From: Spongospora subterranea f. sp. subterranea
Taxonomy: Eukaryota > Endomyxa: Phytomyxea > Phytomyxea > Plasmodiophorida
DNA: 64,000 nucleotides
Assembly (NCBI GenBank): GCA_049724395.1
Contig: JAUGWO010000150.1
Span: forward strand, 1 to 64,000
Reading direction: 5' to 3'
The translations under genes and the position numbers were made by a program. Below are positions 22,018 through 32,791 of this stretch, in pieces. Numbering within the stretch: the first letter of the stretch is position 1; every line of letters starts with the position of its first letter. The notes under the pieces were generated by a model that did no database searches, had not been told where the DNA came from, and worked only from the letters and a program-made list of their open reading frames with translations.

Positions 22018-22455
22018 TCGAACGAAAACTGTTAATACCGATGAGAACCGGATCCGGTTATCGGCTCGCTGCAGACAGGGCAGGATGACATTTTTTGTAA
22101 AAAAATCGACGCGGCCAACGACAACTTAAATGCGTGATCGACACGAGCTTCCACCACTGCGCTATTACGGTATTTGCGTGACATCGCATTATTGTTTTGC
22201 GTACGCAATAATAAAATCTCCCTTATAACTTATGCGACCCTCGTCCACGGACCGTATAAGTAATAAGAGAGTCATTTCATTGTACACTTGCGGACAGAAT
22301 CCAGTCCGACCGCCGGTGGACAGAAAAATTTCCAATGCGGAAACTGCTCATATATAACCCCGTCTGTCACGCATTAACACTCCTTCGGGGTCAAACATTA
22401 CAGGTGCCATTACAGATCTCTCACGGGCGCGGGCGGTGTTCGTGGTGTTTTATCG
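22018..22455. other. promoter-side region of the signal-peptide gene
   Basis: Probably holds the degraded 5' part of the Tigger element. A TATA-like catatataacc lies near 22348, about 105 bp before the ATG at 22456, and could be the promoter of the next gene. Confidence 0.35.
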
Positions 22456-22998
22456 ATGAACATCTTCTATGTTTTCAACATTCTGCTGGTGTCGTTGTTT
22501 TCCTTGATTGTCTTGAGCCACCCTCACCCTTCAGAAGATTCCAAATTGGAACAAGCTAATACCTCGCATCAAAGCAATGCCCAACATTCATTCGATGGCC
22601 TCCGCCGCCGTCCAGGGTTTTATGTTCGCGATTTGGAAACTGGTGACCCGCCTCAAAACAATGCCGAAAGTTCTTCCGGTGTCGTCTTCAACCCCACAAG
22701 TTTAGAAGATGAGGAATTCCAATTGAAAGCATTTTTGGATGATCGCATTCAACGAGCAGTCGCTTCTGATCCCTCGTTTCCCACCATGACCCCATCTGAC
22801 CGTCTCCATCTCTATCTCTTAAAGATGTGGAAAATGTTAGCCGCCAACCCGACAATGACGATCCTCTTTTTTTCTATCTGTCTCGTTATCCGTAAATGTC
22901 TCCAACAGCACCCCATTGGTTGCAAGTTGATACCCGGTACTGTTCACAACTTATTCAAAATGTCTGGTTTTTTATATGATTATATCTTCATGTCCTAG
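22456..22998 (+). CDS. Hypothetical signal-peptide protein
   Basis: Single-exon frame of 180 residues starting at ATG 22456. A strong N-terminal hydrophobic segment (IFYVFNILLVSLFSLIVLS, ending at SHPHP) looks like a cleavable signal peptide. The middle is polar, with a PTSLEDEEFQLKAFLDDRI helix. A second hydrophobic stretch (NPTMTILFFSICLVI, residues about 131-147) is followed by RKCLQQ, so the mature protein may be membrane-anchored. No family recognised. The frame is uninterrupted in a region otherwise full of decayed transposons, and a TATA-like box precedes it, so I take it as a real gene. It could be a secreted or surface protein of the parasite-effector kind, but that is only a guess from layout. 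Confidence 0.5.
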   Translation: MNIFYVFNILLVSLFSLIVLSHPHPSEDSKLEQANTSHQSNAQHSFDGLRRRPGFYVRDLETGDPPQNNAESSSGVVFNPTSLEDEEFQLKAFLDDRIQRAVASDPSFPTMTPSDRLHLYLLKMWKMLAANPTMTILFFSICLVIRKCLQQHPIGCKLIPGTVHNLFKMSGFLYDYIFMS

Positions 22999-23329
22999 GT
23001 GCCTGTTTTATCATTCAGATACGACACCTCATGCATGTACTAATCATCAACTTTTTGCGGCCAATTCCAAGTAATGTCCCAAAACTCCTCACATCTGAAT
23101 ATTTAGGATTGCAGATGATGGCGTCGTTAGTCACATTCGTGACGTTCTTTCTCTCTTATCTTGAATATCTTTTTTCAAGTAATAAATAGAGGAATGGATT
23201 CGTTTCGACTTGTGCCCTGAACTGGATCCGCAAGAGTGTACCTAATTTCATTCAACTTCAAACATCTTCAGAACTACTCTTGACGCCAACACGCGAACCG
23301 TACAAAGTTGTAAGAAGACAGCGTTTCGA
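22999..23329. other. intergenic
   Basis: No gene seen. It runs into the degraded gypsy copy. Confidence 0.4.
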
Positions 23330-24115
23330 CGAATTCGATTATGTAGATATCGGATGGAATTCATCACACGAAGAATCTTTGGAATAGATAAGGGAATGTA
23401 TTGCTGACTTTACGCGTCTTGCTCATTAAAAAAACGATTGGTTAGCATGGTTATTTCCCAATGCTCCTCAAGATTTCTGGTCTGTTGTCCTGACACAGAT
23501 CCCACCTGAGGACCTTAGTCGACTGTTCACCGAACAAAGTCACGAATTGTTAAAATGCGTTCCTGGCACTTTTCGCGATGATAGTTCAGGTGGGCTATCA
23601 TTGAAAAGGAAGCTTATCCCATTATTGAAGGTGTATTCCGCCTTCGTCATCGGATCAAACCCAGTCCGTATTCACACTTATTTTCGAAATTTACTGTATA
23701 TTTCAACCCGATTAATCGCAGCAACAACGTCGCGCGACCTACCGAACTCGTAAAATTTTTTACATTATTAAACATGTTCAAGGAAGGAGAATGTTTGGGT
23801 AGTTTTTTGTTAACGGTGGGGAGCGTCAAGACAATCTGTTGACGCTCAACTCAAAGTATTCAAGGCCCCGATCCTCATTCAATCAATTTCGAAGGATTTC
23901 ATCTGGCCATCTTTACAAAAAAATTGCTACAGTTCAAGCAACGTATGTTTCTCATTCTGATTCTCAACATAGGCCTAACATCTCGATCGATAATCAATGA
24001 CGGCTGTGGGTCGGTTGCGATACGGTATGGGAAACCGAACAAGGAAAGTTGTGGATCTTCTCCCCGCGGGGAGAGATTCCACTCTCTCCACTCAAAAACC
24101 TCATGAACAGTCACA
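23330..24115 (+). pseudogene. Ty3/gypsy RNase H to integrase remnant
   Basis: Plus-strand frames hold pieces of the same region seen at 5450-6100 on the minus strand. DFWSVVLTQIPPEDLSR corresponds to the RNase H start, a KDFIWPSLQK tether appears near 23895, and an integrase-zinc lead-in follows. Many stops and frame changes are present. The pieces resemble, but are not identical to, the chromovirus at 4-8.8 kb, so this is a second, older copy. Confidence 0.7.
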
Positions 24116-24860
24116 AATTAGTGAGAATAATTAGTGAGTGACTGTAGATTGTGGGAGGAAGTCTGGCAATCCACCCCTCCCAACAAAAGGTGAATATTTC
24201 TGCCGGCGACAATGACAGCCTTGAATCTACAGTCTGACGCATAATTGAACCCATCACCAATGAGATTGGCTCTCAGTTCTCTACATTTGATTTCATGCTG
24301 AATCTCTCAAAGGAATTTACGCGTCCTGTAGAATTTTGTCGAATTAATCAACTGGATTGAACATATCGCATGCCTTTATTCCAGATCTTGCCCTCTCGAA
24401 TATGGCGAGTAATGCGTCTAGCCTATATTCCTCGTCAATAGTGGCTCCAGCAATAGCTGCTGAGGTCGCACACGAGGGCCCGTAATGGGCATTTGGAACT
24501 CCCCGCCCGATGATTGGCGCCTGGAACAGCACCAGCCTTGACGCACATCGAACATTTGGGGTTCTTACGCCGAATTAACGATGATCTGTTGAAGATCAAA
24601 AACTTAAATACAATAACATGGTTTGAGTTCCCTGGTCTCTAATATGAGCCAATACCTGTTGATATCATCCGAACCCCTGCCTCTTTTCCAATGGGGAAGC
24701 ACTGGAACAGTTTGAGACGGCACTGCAAGTACATTTTCAGGTTGAACAAAGGCCTGCCCTTCCATCGCCATACAAACTGTTGCGAAATGCCGGCAGATTC
24801 ACAGTGGAGCAACCGGTATGTATGCTCGTTACTAATCGCATGTGGTTCGATTGATTTCCA
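24116..24860. other. degenerate sequence, no gene called
   Basis: Short coding-like patches (for example a frame around 24690-24820 reading EALEQFETALQVHFQ) are broken by stops. Probably transposon debris. Confidence 0.35.
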
Positions 24861-26290
24861 TTATTTAATTATTGATCTTAGAATATCGAACGTCTGCCTT
24901 TGGCAGGATACAGGACACCTCTGATATGTCTTAATATCAAGATGCGATTGCGAATTTCCTGGAACCATTGTTTCTGGGGAAGGGTCCTCAATTCCATTGG
25001 GATGAATCAAGTTTAACTTCTCCAAAGCTTTCGTGTACAGTGCAGGATACTCCAGATGCCAGCATCGGTGAAGATTTGCCTCATGAAATAGACTTGCATT
25101 GATGCGCCTGAAAAAAACGCAGATGCCAGCGCAAGGAATTAGGCTAGAAATAAAACAAGTACAGTTGCAGGTTGGAATGCCCCCCAGGCGATCATTTGCA
25201 AGTATCACCAAATGTGATACAGTCTGGTCCGAGGAAAGCACTCGCCAACCAAAATCACAAGCAACTGCCAACGTCCGCCAACAGAAGATCGGCAGCTTTG
25301 CGATATTGTTCTTGCCAAATGCTGTCGACGAACTTGCTCCATTTTTTTGCTTCGGATAAGGTCGCAGATTTTGTCGAGCGAGCGCGCTTCCATTCTGTTG
25401 AACTGGTTGCTCAAATGCTGCCATAACTGATCCAGACCAAACGAACGCAACTCATTTTTTTACCTCCCGTCTCTTGTATGATGGAATTCACACTCTCTCC
25501 CTGGCAACTGGACTGCAAATGAAGACGCAGCCTGTACATTATCGAATTCTTAATGCTTTGCGACAAGTCCTTAACATATATCATCAAAATTACTCAGTGA
25601 ACAATCTGCAAATTTTGGTTTTTGACTTGAACATATTGTGCAGGCAACTGGTGGCAGATGCATATGAGGCATATCGATAAATGCACGACTTGCATCGCAT
25701 CCTTTTTGAAAAGGTCTGACATTGAGCCACAGGACGAAAATACTTCTTGTTGAAAGTTATAATTGCATAGAATGTGAAGCATAGCGGCTGTCAATGCAGC
25801 ACCTGAAATTATATGCGGAGGTGTTATGGGAACCATCAACGATGGTGAAGTCGCCATAAACTGTGGCGTATTGCGACATTTGAACAGCCTGAACCACAGG
25901 GAGCCAAATGATGAGATAGCGAAACTCTGATGATTGACACCTGCAAGTAAACAGTTGATAGACCTTGCGACATGTTTATAGCGTTCTTGAAAACATCTCC
26001 AGCAGCCCGAAGACCATAGCCCGCTTCCATGAACTTGGTCATACAATCCGGACCTTTGCCGAAATGCAATTCTCTTCCGCGTCGGATTGACCTGGACAAG
26101 AGGCCAGTCGAATACGTTTTACAGGTTTTGACCCCTCCATAATTTCCCTAATCTGATTGGATGGGCTCTCAGTAATCTTAATTACTGTAGACGTGCAAAC
26201 AACGAATACCTCAGACAACGGTAAATTGTAGCGATCAAAATTATGAATTGATTCACGCTCGCTTGCATTAAGATCCACGTCAAGAGACAC
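24861..26290 (-). pseudogene. MULE-like transposase remnant with SWIM zinc finger
   Basis: Minus-strand frames carry scattered pieces. Near 25200-25080 the frame reads TCNCTCFISSLIPCAGICVFFRR, fitting a SWIM finger (C-x-C ... C-x-x-x-C/H) as found at the C-terminus of Mutator-like transposases. One of its usual ligands (the final H) is unclear. Upstream pieces include LWQHLSNQFNRMEARSLDKICDL and an N-terminal frame from 26290. The DDE core is not legible. Frame changes at about 25.4, 25.6 and 26.05 kb show decay. FAR1-type host proteins share this layout, but nothing here is intact. Confidence 0.45.
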
Positions 26291-26295
26291 AAATG

Positions 26296-26470
26296 GAATT
26301 CGCCTTTGAAACCAGAGAAGTCAACAACGCACAGAAAGCGTCAAACGCTCTCCCAGCGTCAAAATGATGTTGTTTTTGGTCAAAAATTGGGAAGTGAGGT
26401 TGTTTTATCATTATAAAAACGATGGTGTTGTTTGTTTTTGGTGAGCCACGGTCCTCGATGTGGTCTATCC
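26296..26470. repeat. dispersed repeat A, copy 2
   Basis: Second copy of the 1504-1680 repeat, same orientation, about 85 percent identical. The outer flanks differ, which marks the element ends at gaattcgcctttgaaa and at ggtctat. Confidence 0.85.
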
Positions 26471-27053
26471 GGATATCCAGCGAATCCACTTGTTTTGACG
26501 CTTCGTTCAATATATATTGGTCACGATTTTGGTTTTCTGTCATCTTCAATTGTAGTTTAAGCGGCGATAAGAATGGATCGTGTTGAGTTTCATCTCCTGT
26601 CTCTATTGCTTGTTTCGCGAGTTTGCCAATCTCTTTGCTGTTGACAGCAGCGCCAATTGTTGAATTGACTAGCGAAATCGTAGCAAGGAAGTGTTATCGT
26701 CTAGACCGGGATAGGAAGATTGAAGGGTGTTCTTATTTCAAACAAGATGTTTCGAACTACCCGCCATTATTTGCTCTCATAAACGGGTTGAACCAAACAT
26801 GGCTGTGTCGAACGTCTTTCTCTCCTACGACATTGTCTTCAATAAGCAGTCAGCACGTTATGCAACATGTAGTAAATCAACGCACCTATCATATGTAGAA
26901 CAAAATCACAACAGGAAAGTTGAGTTGATGGGAGAGGATAATCGGGTATCTGGCACCTTGGTGGATGACACATAGACCCGTTCGTCTCATCCTTGACTCT
27001 GAGCTCATCCTTTGCCCGTTGACGAACCGCCCTACTGCTGCACCATTCCTCCA
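26471..27053. other. intergenic, no clear gene
   Basis: A 91-codon plus frame at 26623 and antisense frames have no recognisable features. Confidence 0.35.
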
Positions 27054-27245
27054 ATGCGTGTCCTCAACTTGTTGGTATTGCTGCTGGTGGCGACAAGATC
27101 GACTCGATCTGTGACAACCGACGATGGTCATGGTTGGGACGAATCGCTTGGCTCAGGTCAGGCCAATGCCGCTACAAGAATCGTCTCCTCAACTTTATCG
27201 GTATTTGATGGCGAAATATCGCTCCAAAGAATTGCCAAATTCTGA
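27054..27245 (+). CDS. Possible signal-peptide exon, unknown product
   Basis: ATG 27054 opens a 63-codon frame beginning MRVLNLLVLLLVATRSTRSV, a textbook signal peptide, followed by an acidic stretch (TTDDGHGWDESLGSG). It stops at 27245. Further plus-strand frames (27258-27530 and 27547-27765) could be later exons, but no splice pair joins them convincingly. If the locus is one gene it may also include the Cys/Trp modules 1.2 kb downstream, giving a secreted repeat protein. That linkage is inference. Confidence 0.35.
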   Translation: MRVLNLLVLLLVATRSTRSVTTDDGHGWDESLGSGQANAATRIVSSTLSVFDGEISLQRIAKF

Positions 27246-27404
27246 GATCATTGGTCCATGCAGGACATCATGTCGCCATCGCAGGAGTGGGCAATGCCCC
27301 ATGACAAGACCCAAAATTTACCCTTTCAAGTATTCGAATATGCGACCTGGGAGTCAGATTGGCTGGAAGGCAATTCCTTGTTGGCGTATGATCATTTCAA
27401 TATC

Positions 27405-27800
27405 AATCGTGTTGACCAGTTTGATGAAAGTTCTTCGATGAATATAATCGTTCAGTTCATCCTCAAACAGAGATTCGGCTTGTTAAGTGCGTTTTTAGGA
27501 ATGGGACTCCAGCTCGGGTTCGAAAATTGACGCGTCCCATATCAGTTTGAATTCTCAACAGTTGAGCCAAGAGGGCGAGAACCTCGATTGCCCTATCGAC
27601 TTAAATCGAATTCCCATTGATTCGGAAACGTTGTCGTCAAAAGACTCTCTTGACAATCTCGTGCCCGCTAACAGAATCGCCCACCAGTTTTGTGACAGTT
27701 CTTCCAGGAACTTAGCCGTTCAGTCCATGTTTAAATTGTGTTTGGGATTGCTAAGTTCGTCTTAGGATTGGAATCCGAACATGAGTTCAAATCGTGATGA
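27405..27800 (+). repeat. diverged direct repeat (two units)
   Basis: The unit beginning near 27414 (accagtttgatgaaagttcttc) recurs near 27681 (accagttttgtgacagttcttc). Both continue through a similar ~105-bp stretch that ends in ttgggattgctaagt-like sequence and a ggactcc/ggaatcc motif. In frame they read D-Q-F-D-E-S-S-S and H-Q-F-C-D-S-S-S, followed by a hydrophobic FGLLSAFLG-like helix. Suggests a coding repeat that has decayed. Confidence 0.6.
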
Positions 27801-28212
27801 ATCCCGTGATGATCAACAGTCAACTGAAAGCGTTCAGGGCGAAACTTTCAATTGCCGTATCCCGCCTGTTGACGTTCATGAGAGTCTCGTGGCAGTATGA
27901 GATTGCCGATAATCGTGATCACCAATATCTGATTATGGGCATACTAGGATGAATTATCGCAGCCGACTCGCACAAAGATTAAGTTTCGTAAGTACAAGTA
28001 TTTGGTGAAATTGAGAGAGCTCTGTCCGCTGTTAAAGTGGGACCTGGATGAGGTTAAAGACTATGAGAGTCTCTGTGTGTTTCTGGTCAGAACTCCGATT
28101 CCCCTCTCTGTCTGGAATTTGATAATCACAAACGGTATCGTCTGCGTAGGGAAAGGCGACGAATCCAGAACAGGTCGAGTTTCACAACCGTGTCGCCATT
28201 CCGGAACACATC

Positions 28213-28638
28213 ATGAAACTACTGGTGCGCGGAAAGTCGGAGCGATACAAGGTTGATGTCGGACAAAACAGCATCGATGTTCCTCATCCTAGGCTGATTG
28301 CCAAGGCAACCAGCACCCTGCAAAAACTGATCCTAATTTCGAATTTTGTTTTGAAGCTGGTCTCTTGCAGAAAAGCGCTCAGAAGTATTAGTCGTAATGT
28401 GACTAGTTGTCTCAAACGCGTTTGTATCCCCATCCTCAAATGTCTTGTGAACTGTTGTGCCAAAGACATTGACCTGTTCCAGTCACGTTGGGGAACGCGT
28501 TTCCCGCACCGTAATTTTGGATTGGCTTGCTGCCCCGGTCCTGGTTTCAAACATATCACCTGCGGTTTCCAGATGACGAAAATCGTCAAACACCCTGAGT
28601 CAACACAGGTTTTTATTCGCATTTTTCAGAAAAACTGA
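28213..28638 (+). CDS. Unknown protein with Cys/Trp module 1
   Basis: Open frame of 141 codons (first ATG 28213; the coding start is uncertain). Residues about 77-112 form a module KCLVNCCAKDIDLFQSRWG followed by F-x-x-x-N-F-G-x-A-C-C-P-G-P. The same module occurs twice in the next frame (28638-29294), so the two frames probably belong to one protein broken by a frameshift or split by an intron near 28600-28660. I do not recognise the family. The paired cysteines and invariant W-G suggest a small metal-binding or disulphide fold. Confidence 0.5.
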   Translation: MKLLVRGKSERYKVDVGQNSIDVPHPRLIAKATSTLQKLILISNFVLKLVSCRKALRSISRNVTSCLKRVCIPILKCLVNCCAKDIDLFQSRWGTRFPHRNFGLACCPGPGFKHITCGFQMTKIVKHPESTQVFIRIFQKN

Positions 28639-29294
28639 TGGGCATTTGTGCTTTCAGAGAAAAAAACTCCGGTTTTTTGGATCTCAAAGCTCTTATTGAA
28701 GCTGTTTCAGTGTCAGAAACCTCAGAAGACAAACTCAAACTGTGCGGTGAATTCCACGAGAAATACCGGTCAAGTAACCAGATTACTCGGATTCGTCATC
28801 GGCAATATTATAACCGGTCTCCGAGACCCATCTGGGGGTGTTTTGTTCATCACTGTGGTCAAAATATAAATGAGTGGATTCGAAAATGGGGCTCTGAATT
28901 CAAGCATGCAGAGTTCAACAGGCGGAAATGTCTGGGCGTGAAGTCCAATCGTTGCGGATGGGACGATCCACCGTTTGATATTCCATCTAGACTTGATCTT
29001 CGCTACAAAAATACCCGAGATCTCCTCCCAGCGCTTTCCGAAATTCTCGAAAAGTATAATCAGTTCGTGACTGCGAAGACAGAATTACAAAGATCGCCTC
29101 ATCCGGCTTTAACTTTTTTAATCAAAAGAGGCCGTCCTGTTTACGATTGTTTACATCGTCATTGCGCTGGAGGTGTTGAGGAATTCGTTCGCAGATGGGG
29201 AGTATCAATATCCTACAGCAAGTTCGGTCTCGATTGCTGTCCTGGACCAGACAGAACAGATTCTGATATCTGTCGATGGTCATCCCAAGGTTAG
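28638..29294 (+). CDS. Unknown protein with Cys/Trp modules 2 and 3
   Basis: A 218-codon frame from ATG 28638, open throughout. Two modules occur: residues about 68-101 (GCFVHHCGQNINEWIRKWG, then F-x-x-A-E-F-N-x-x-x-C-L-G) and 171-204 (CLHRHCAGGVEEFVRRWG, then Y-S-K-F-G-L-D-C-C-P-G-P). Each is preceded by an arginine-rich RPIW or RPVY lead-in and a helical stretch (LLPALSEILEKY). The pattern is C-x3-H/C-C ... R/K-W-G ... F-N/G ... C. No family comes to mind. The third module shares NFG/KFG-L-x-C-C-P-G-P with module 1, so the units arose by duplication. Intact reading through 650 bp among decayed sequence argues for selection. Confidence 0.5.
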   Translation: MGICAFREKNSGFLDLKALIEAVSVSETSEDKLKLCGEFHEKYRSSNQITRIRHRQYYNRSPRPIWGCFVHHCGQNINEWIRKWGSEFKHAEFNRRKCLGVKSNRCGWDDPPFDIPSRLDLRYKNTRDLLPALSEILEKYNQFVTAKTELQRSPHPALTFLIKRGRPVYDCLHRHCAGGVEEFVRRWGVSISYSKFGLDCCPGPDRTDSDICRWSSQG

Positions 29295-31190
29295 ATAACT
29301 GTTGACCCTCCTCAATTGACTCAACAAACAAAGTAGATGAAGTCAAACAATCAAATAAACCTGATGGGCCTTAAGGGTAGTTTCACAAGGGTTTTAGGTT
29401 TATTCTCAAGTATTCATATCGACTTTTATTTATATAATTCCGTTGGATTGTGGCCAACATTGGCCGCGATATATGTGGGGATTCAAAAACTCCCTCCGCT
29501 ATGAACTAGGTAGGCAACTCACGCTCGATTGATGTCCTGAATAAAACGAGAAAATGCATCACGACAAATCGACTTGTCGACATGGGATAGAACCGATTTG
29601 TCGTTATAATCATAATGGGTCATGAAATACGGTATGTGATATACTATATATTCAGACAATAATCACAATCGAAGCGAATATTCGAAATTGATGGCTGGTT
29701 CGATAGCGGGCGAGGGAATCTGTCGCCATAATTCACCTGGAGGGCAACGGTCAAGGTATGATTCACATACACGACATCGCCAACCATGACACTATTTCAT
29801 GGATCTGAGCGGTCATCTCCCTTGGATGTGATTTGGTCACCCAAACTGCACCGCACTCAGGGACCTCTGTCAATTTCGTTTTGTGTCGCCACACCGGTGC
29901 TCAACATCAGGATTACAGCATGGTTCAGACTGATATTCCAGTCGAGAAGCGTCGTCCAACTCCTCAATTTCGAAGGCGTTGGCTGACGTCGTGGGCGTTC
30001 AAATTATGAACTTGATCATCTGATTGGAGAATCCTTTTATCAATAATCCCAATGAAGGAGGACTCGTCACCTCCACAGGATCAAATATTGCCAAGGAATG
30101 GTCGGATCGCGGATGGCGCGTTAGTCAATTGCAATGACTGTTACGGTTGGCACCATGGGACCTTCCGTCGCGATGACCCAACAAGAGAATCCCGACGTGA
30201 CACGATCACAATCGTACAGAGTTCTTCTTTCACTAAAACGTCTACGCCCTACGCTGGCAACAATGAAGACACACACGCTTGAATGTTACATGGACTAAGA
30301 ACGATATGAAAATCACCAGGCACAATATGACCTCGATTGCTCCACCTCAAGTAATATCCCTTGAATAATTCAGTTATATTGATAAACCGATCTCCATATT
30401 TCAAAGATGCCAATGCCGTCCTAATCCAGCGACACGCACTATCAAATGGCGATCCTCCTCAGGATAAACGTTTGACAATGTGAGCATGAGTTGGCCTTGA
30501 ATATATATCCTCTTAACGATGGGCCGACGGGTTGAAGGGGAAATAACTAAATAGTGCTGAATCACCACCCAATTATATCCACATCTGAACCATCGACACC
30601 TGTCAGTACTATCACCCCAAAATGGCCTTGAATACAACATGGTCGGCGATTGACACCGTAAATACTGAAATGTGCTGATGATTTAGCGAATATATGATCA
30701 CTTCCTATGATATCCCTCTACAATCTCCACCAAACACATTCGCTACGAAAATCTAAAAGACAAGGTAAATATCGGAAAGAAACGGATCGAAAATAAACGG
30801 CCGTAACTTGTTTCTTCCTAGATAGTTGTTTTTGAATGACTCCGATATCCCATTACAAGAACTGTTTTTATCATCTCCAATTATACTGGGACTGTCCAAA
30901 TATCATAAAAAAGGTCATCGGTCATCATGGGCCCATTATGTAGTAAAATACCGATCCGACTCATCTGAGAACGGACCGCAAAATTTATGTTGTCGGTCGG
31001 ACAGCGGGTGGCGCTATCTGTGGAGTGTGGACTGTGGACTGTGATCCAGTTAAAGGCGGTCGGTCCGTGCGCAATCCCCGAGTCCGAACCGACTCCGAAC
31101 ACCCATTCCGTTATCGCCAGCATTACTATTATTCATTCGCCTCCTTCATACACCATTCTTCGCCGATTCCTTTCTTCAACCTCTAACATC
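29295..31190. other. large intergenic stretch before cyclophilin
   Basis: About 1.9 kb with short frames on both strands (for example plus 30052-30282 and minus 30640-30401) and no recognisable domains. The last 150 bp contain a tgtggactgtggactgtg direct repeat near 31021-31041 and should include the cyclophilin promoter. Confidence 0.4.
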
Positions 31191-31439
31191 ATGCCTGGCC
31201 GCAAAACCTACTTTGATATCTCCATCGGTGGCACTCCCGCCGGCAAAATTGTGGTAAGTACCCGTTGTAACGCTGTGTTTTGCCAATTCAGGCACATGTT
31301 GTTTGCCCATTATGCTGGTCTGACTGCGGTTTTAACATAGTTTGAGCTGTACGATGATGTCGTGCCCAAGACCACCGAGAACTTCTTCCAGCTCTGTACT
31401 GGTGAGAAAGGGTTCGGCTACGCCGGCAGCAAGTTCCAT

Positions 31440-31475
<36 letters not shown>

Positions 31476-32025
31476 TTCACCAAGGGCAATGGTGCGTTAA
31501 TCAACCAACACACCCATTGTTTGCGATGGCATTTTTTGTAATTGTTTTCTGATTCGCATTGAGCTGCAATTTTCATCCGATAATTGTTAGCAACACGAGT
31601 CTGAGATATGTTGTTGTGTAGGCACCGGTGGAAAATCTATATATGGCGAAAAATTCCCGTAATAACTTGTTTTCGATCATGTTGACATTGCCCTGAACGT
31701 TTTTTCCTAAATAGCGATGAGAATTTCTCCAAACAGCACACCAAGCCAGGCCTGTTGTCCATGGCCAACGCTGGTCCCAACACTAACGGAAGGTATTACG
31801 CCGTTTGATGATGTTTGTTCCGGCTCCTGTTCTCAACAGTCGTGGTTTTTTTCAAATAGCCAATTCTTCATCACCACCGCCAAAACCGAGTGGTTGAACG
31901 GAAAGCACGTCGTGTTTGGCGAAGTCGTAGAAGGAATGGACATCGTTAGTTTGATTGACAAGCAAGGCAGTTCCAACGGTGCGGTCAAGCAGGAGATCAA
32001 GATCACCGCCTGCGGTGCCAAATAA
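31191..32025 (+). CDS. Cyclophilin A-type peptidyl-prolyl isomerase
   Basis: Five exons (31191-31253, 31341-31491, 31622-31658, 31715-31792, 31860-32025), 164 residues, the usual length of a single-domain cytosolic cyclophilin. Starts [20 protein letters not shown]. Active-site residues are present: the Arg of [10 protein letters not shown], the [13 protein letters not shown] loop, the [15 protein letters not shown] segment and the Trp of [12 protein letters not shown]. It catalyses cis-trans isomerisation of peptidyl-proline bonds and would bind cyclosporin. There is no targeting sequence, so it is cytosolic or nuclear. Exon 3 is only 37 nt. The gene is convergent with FANCD2. Confidence 0.96.
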
Positions 32026-32114
32026 GTTTCATCATGCTGCACCTAACATTTTTGTGAAAGTATTAGCATTAAAAACGACAATTTTGACTTCACCGTTGTG
32101 TTTGTTGTTTTCGA

Positions 32115-32260
32115 TTATGTCTTTATATAATAGTGGGAAGGCAGTTTATCCTTCGCATCCCTTATTCCTTGTTGAACTGTTTTCAGCTCCATTTATCGTT
32201 TGGATGGCGATTGCCTGTTCAGAATCCTTCATCGGTGTCGAATTTTTTCCAGTTCCAGTT
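32115..32260 (+). repeat. dispersed repeat B, copy 1
   Basis: About 145 bp starting ttatgtctttatataatagtggg, just after the cyclophilin stop. An inverted copy lies at about 41440-41588 after the SLC35F gene, close to 87 percent identical without indels. Both copies keep a frame of about 49 codons (M-S-L-Y/H-N-S-G-K-A-V-Y-P-S-H-P-L-F...). The codon pattern is conserved better than expected of junk, but the units are too short for me to call a gene. Confidence 0.85.
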
Positions 32261-32791
32261 GAATGATCTCCGCGGTGGTCCATTCGATGTCAGGATCGAC
32301 GGTGATGCCTTAACGCGGGCGTCGTTGGCAATAATGGCCAACACTAAAAGCAGAAACATTGTCCTCAAAGCGGATGCAATGAACATTTTCTCGATGAATG
32401 TAATAAAGTGACGATGAATTCGAACGAAGAGGGTGACGAACTATCTAGAAATAAATAAGATGATGTTGATGGTTTCGCCGTCGCAGGTTGCTGACGTATC
32501 TTGGACGTTGTTGCTTAGTAATTAAAAAATACTCAGTTCGACCCTCTTTGTGAAATGAACCATGATCCATCTGTATTGGCCGGGCGAGTGAAAAAGATTC
32601 ATCCCTTGCGAGGCCAGTTGAATCATGGCGTGACGCATTCCTCAGCACAACATCCATTTACCGTTCATTATTGTCGATGAGTCAAACGGTACTTTAGAAT
32701 GTTTTTTCATCAATAAACAAGATGAACATCGAATAAGCTGATTGCTCGTGATGTGATTAGGTTTGTTGTTTATCAAAACGTAGTAATCTTT
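32261..32791. other. spacer between cyclophilin and FANCD2
   Basis: Convergent 3' region. Minor frames only. Confidence 0.5.
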
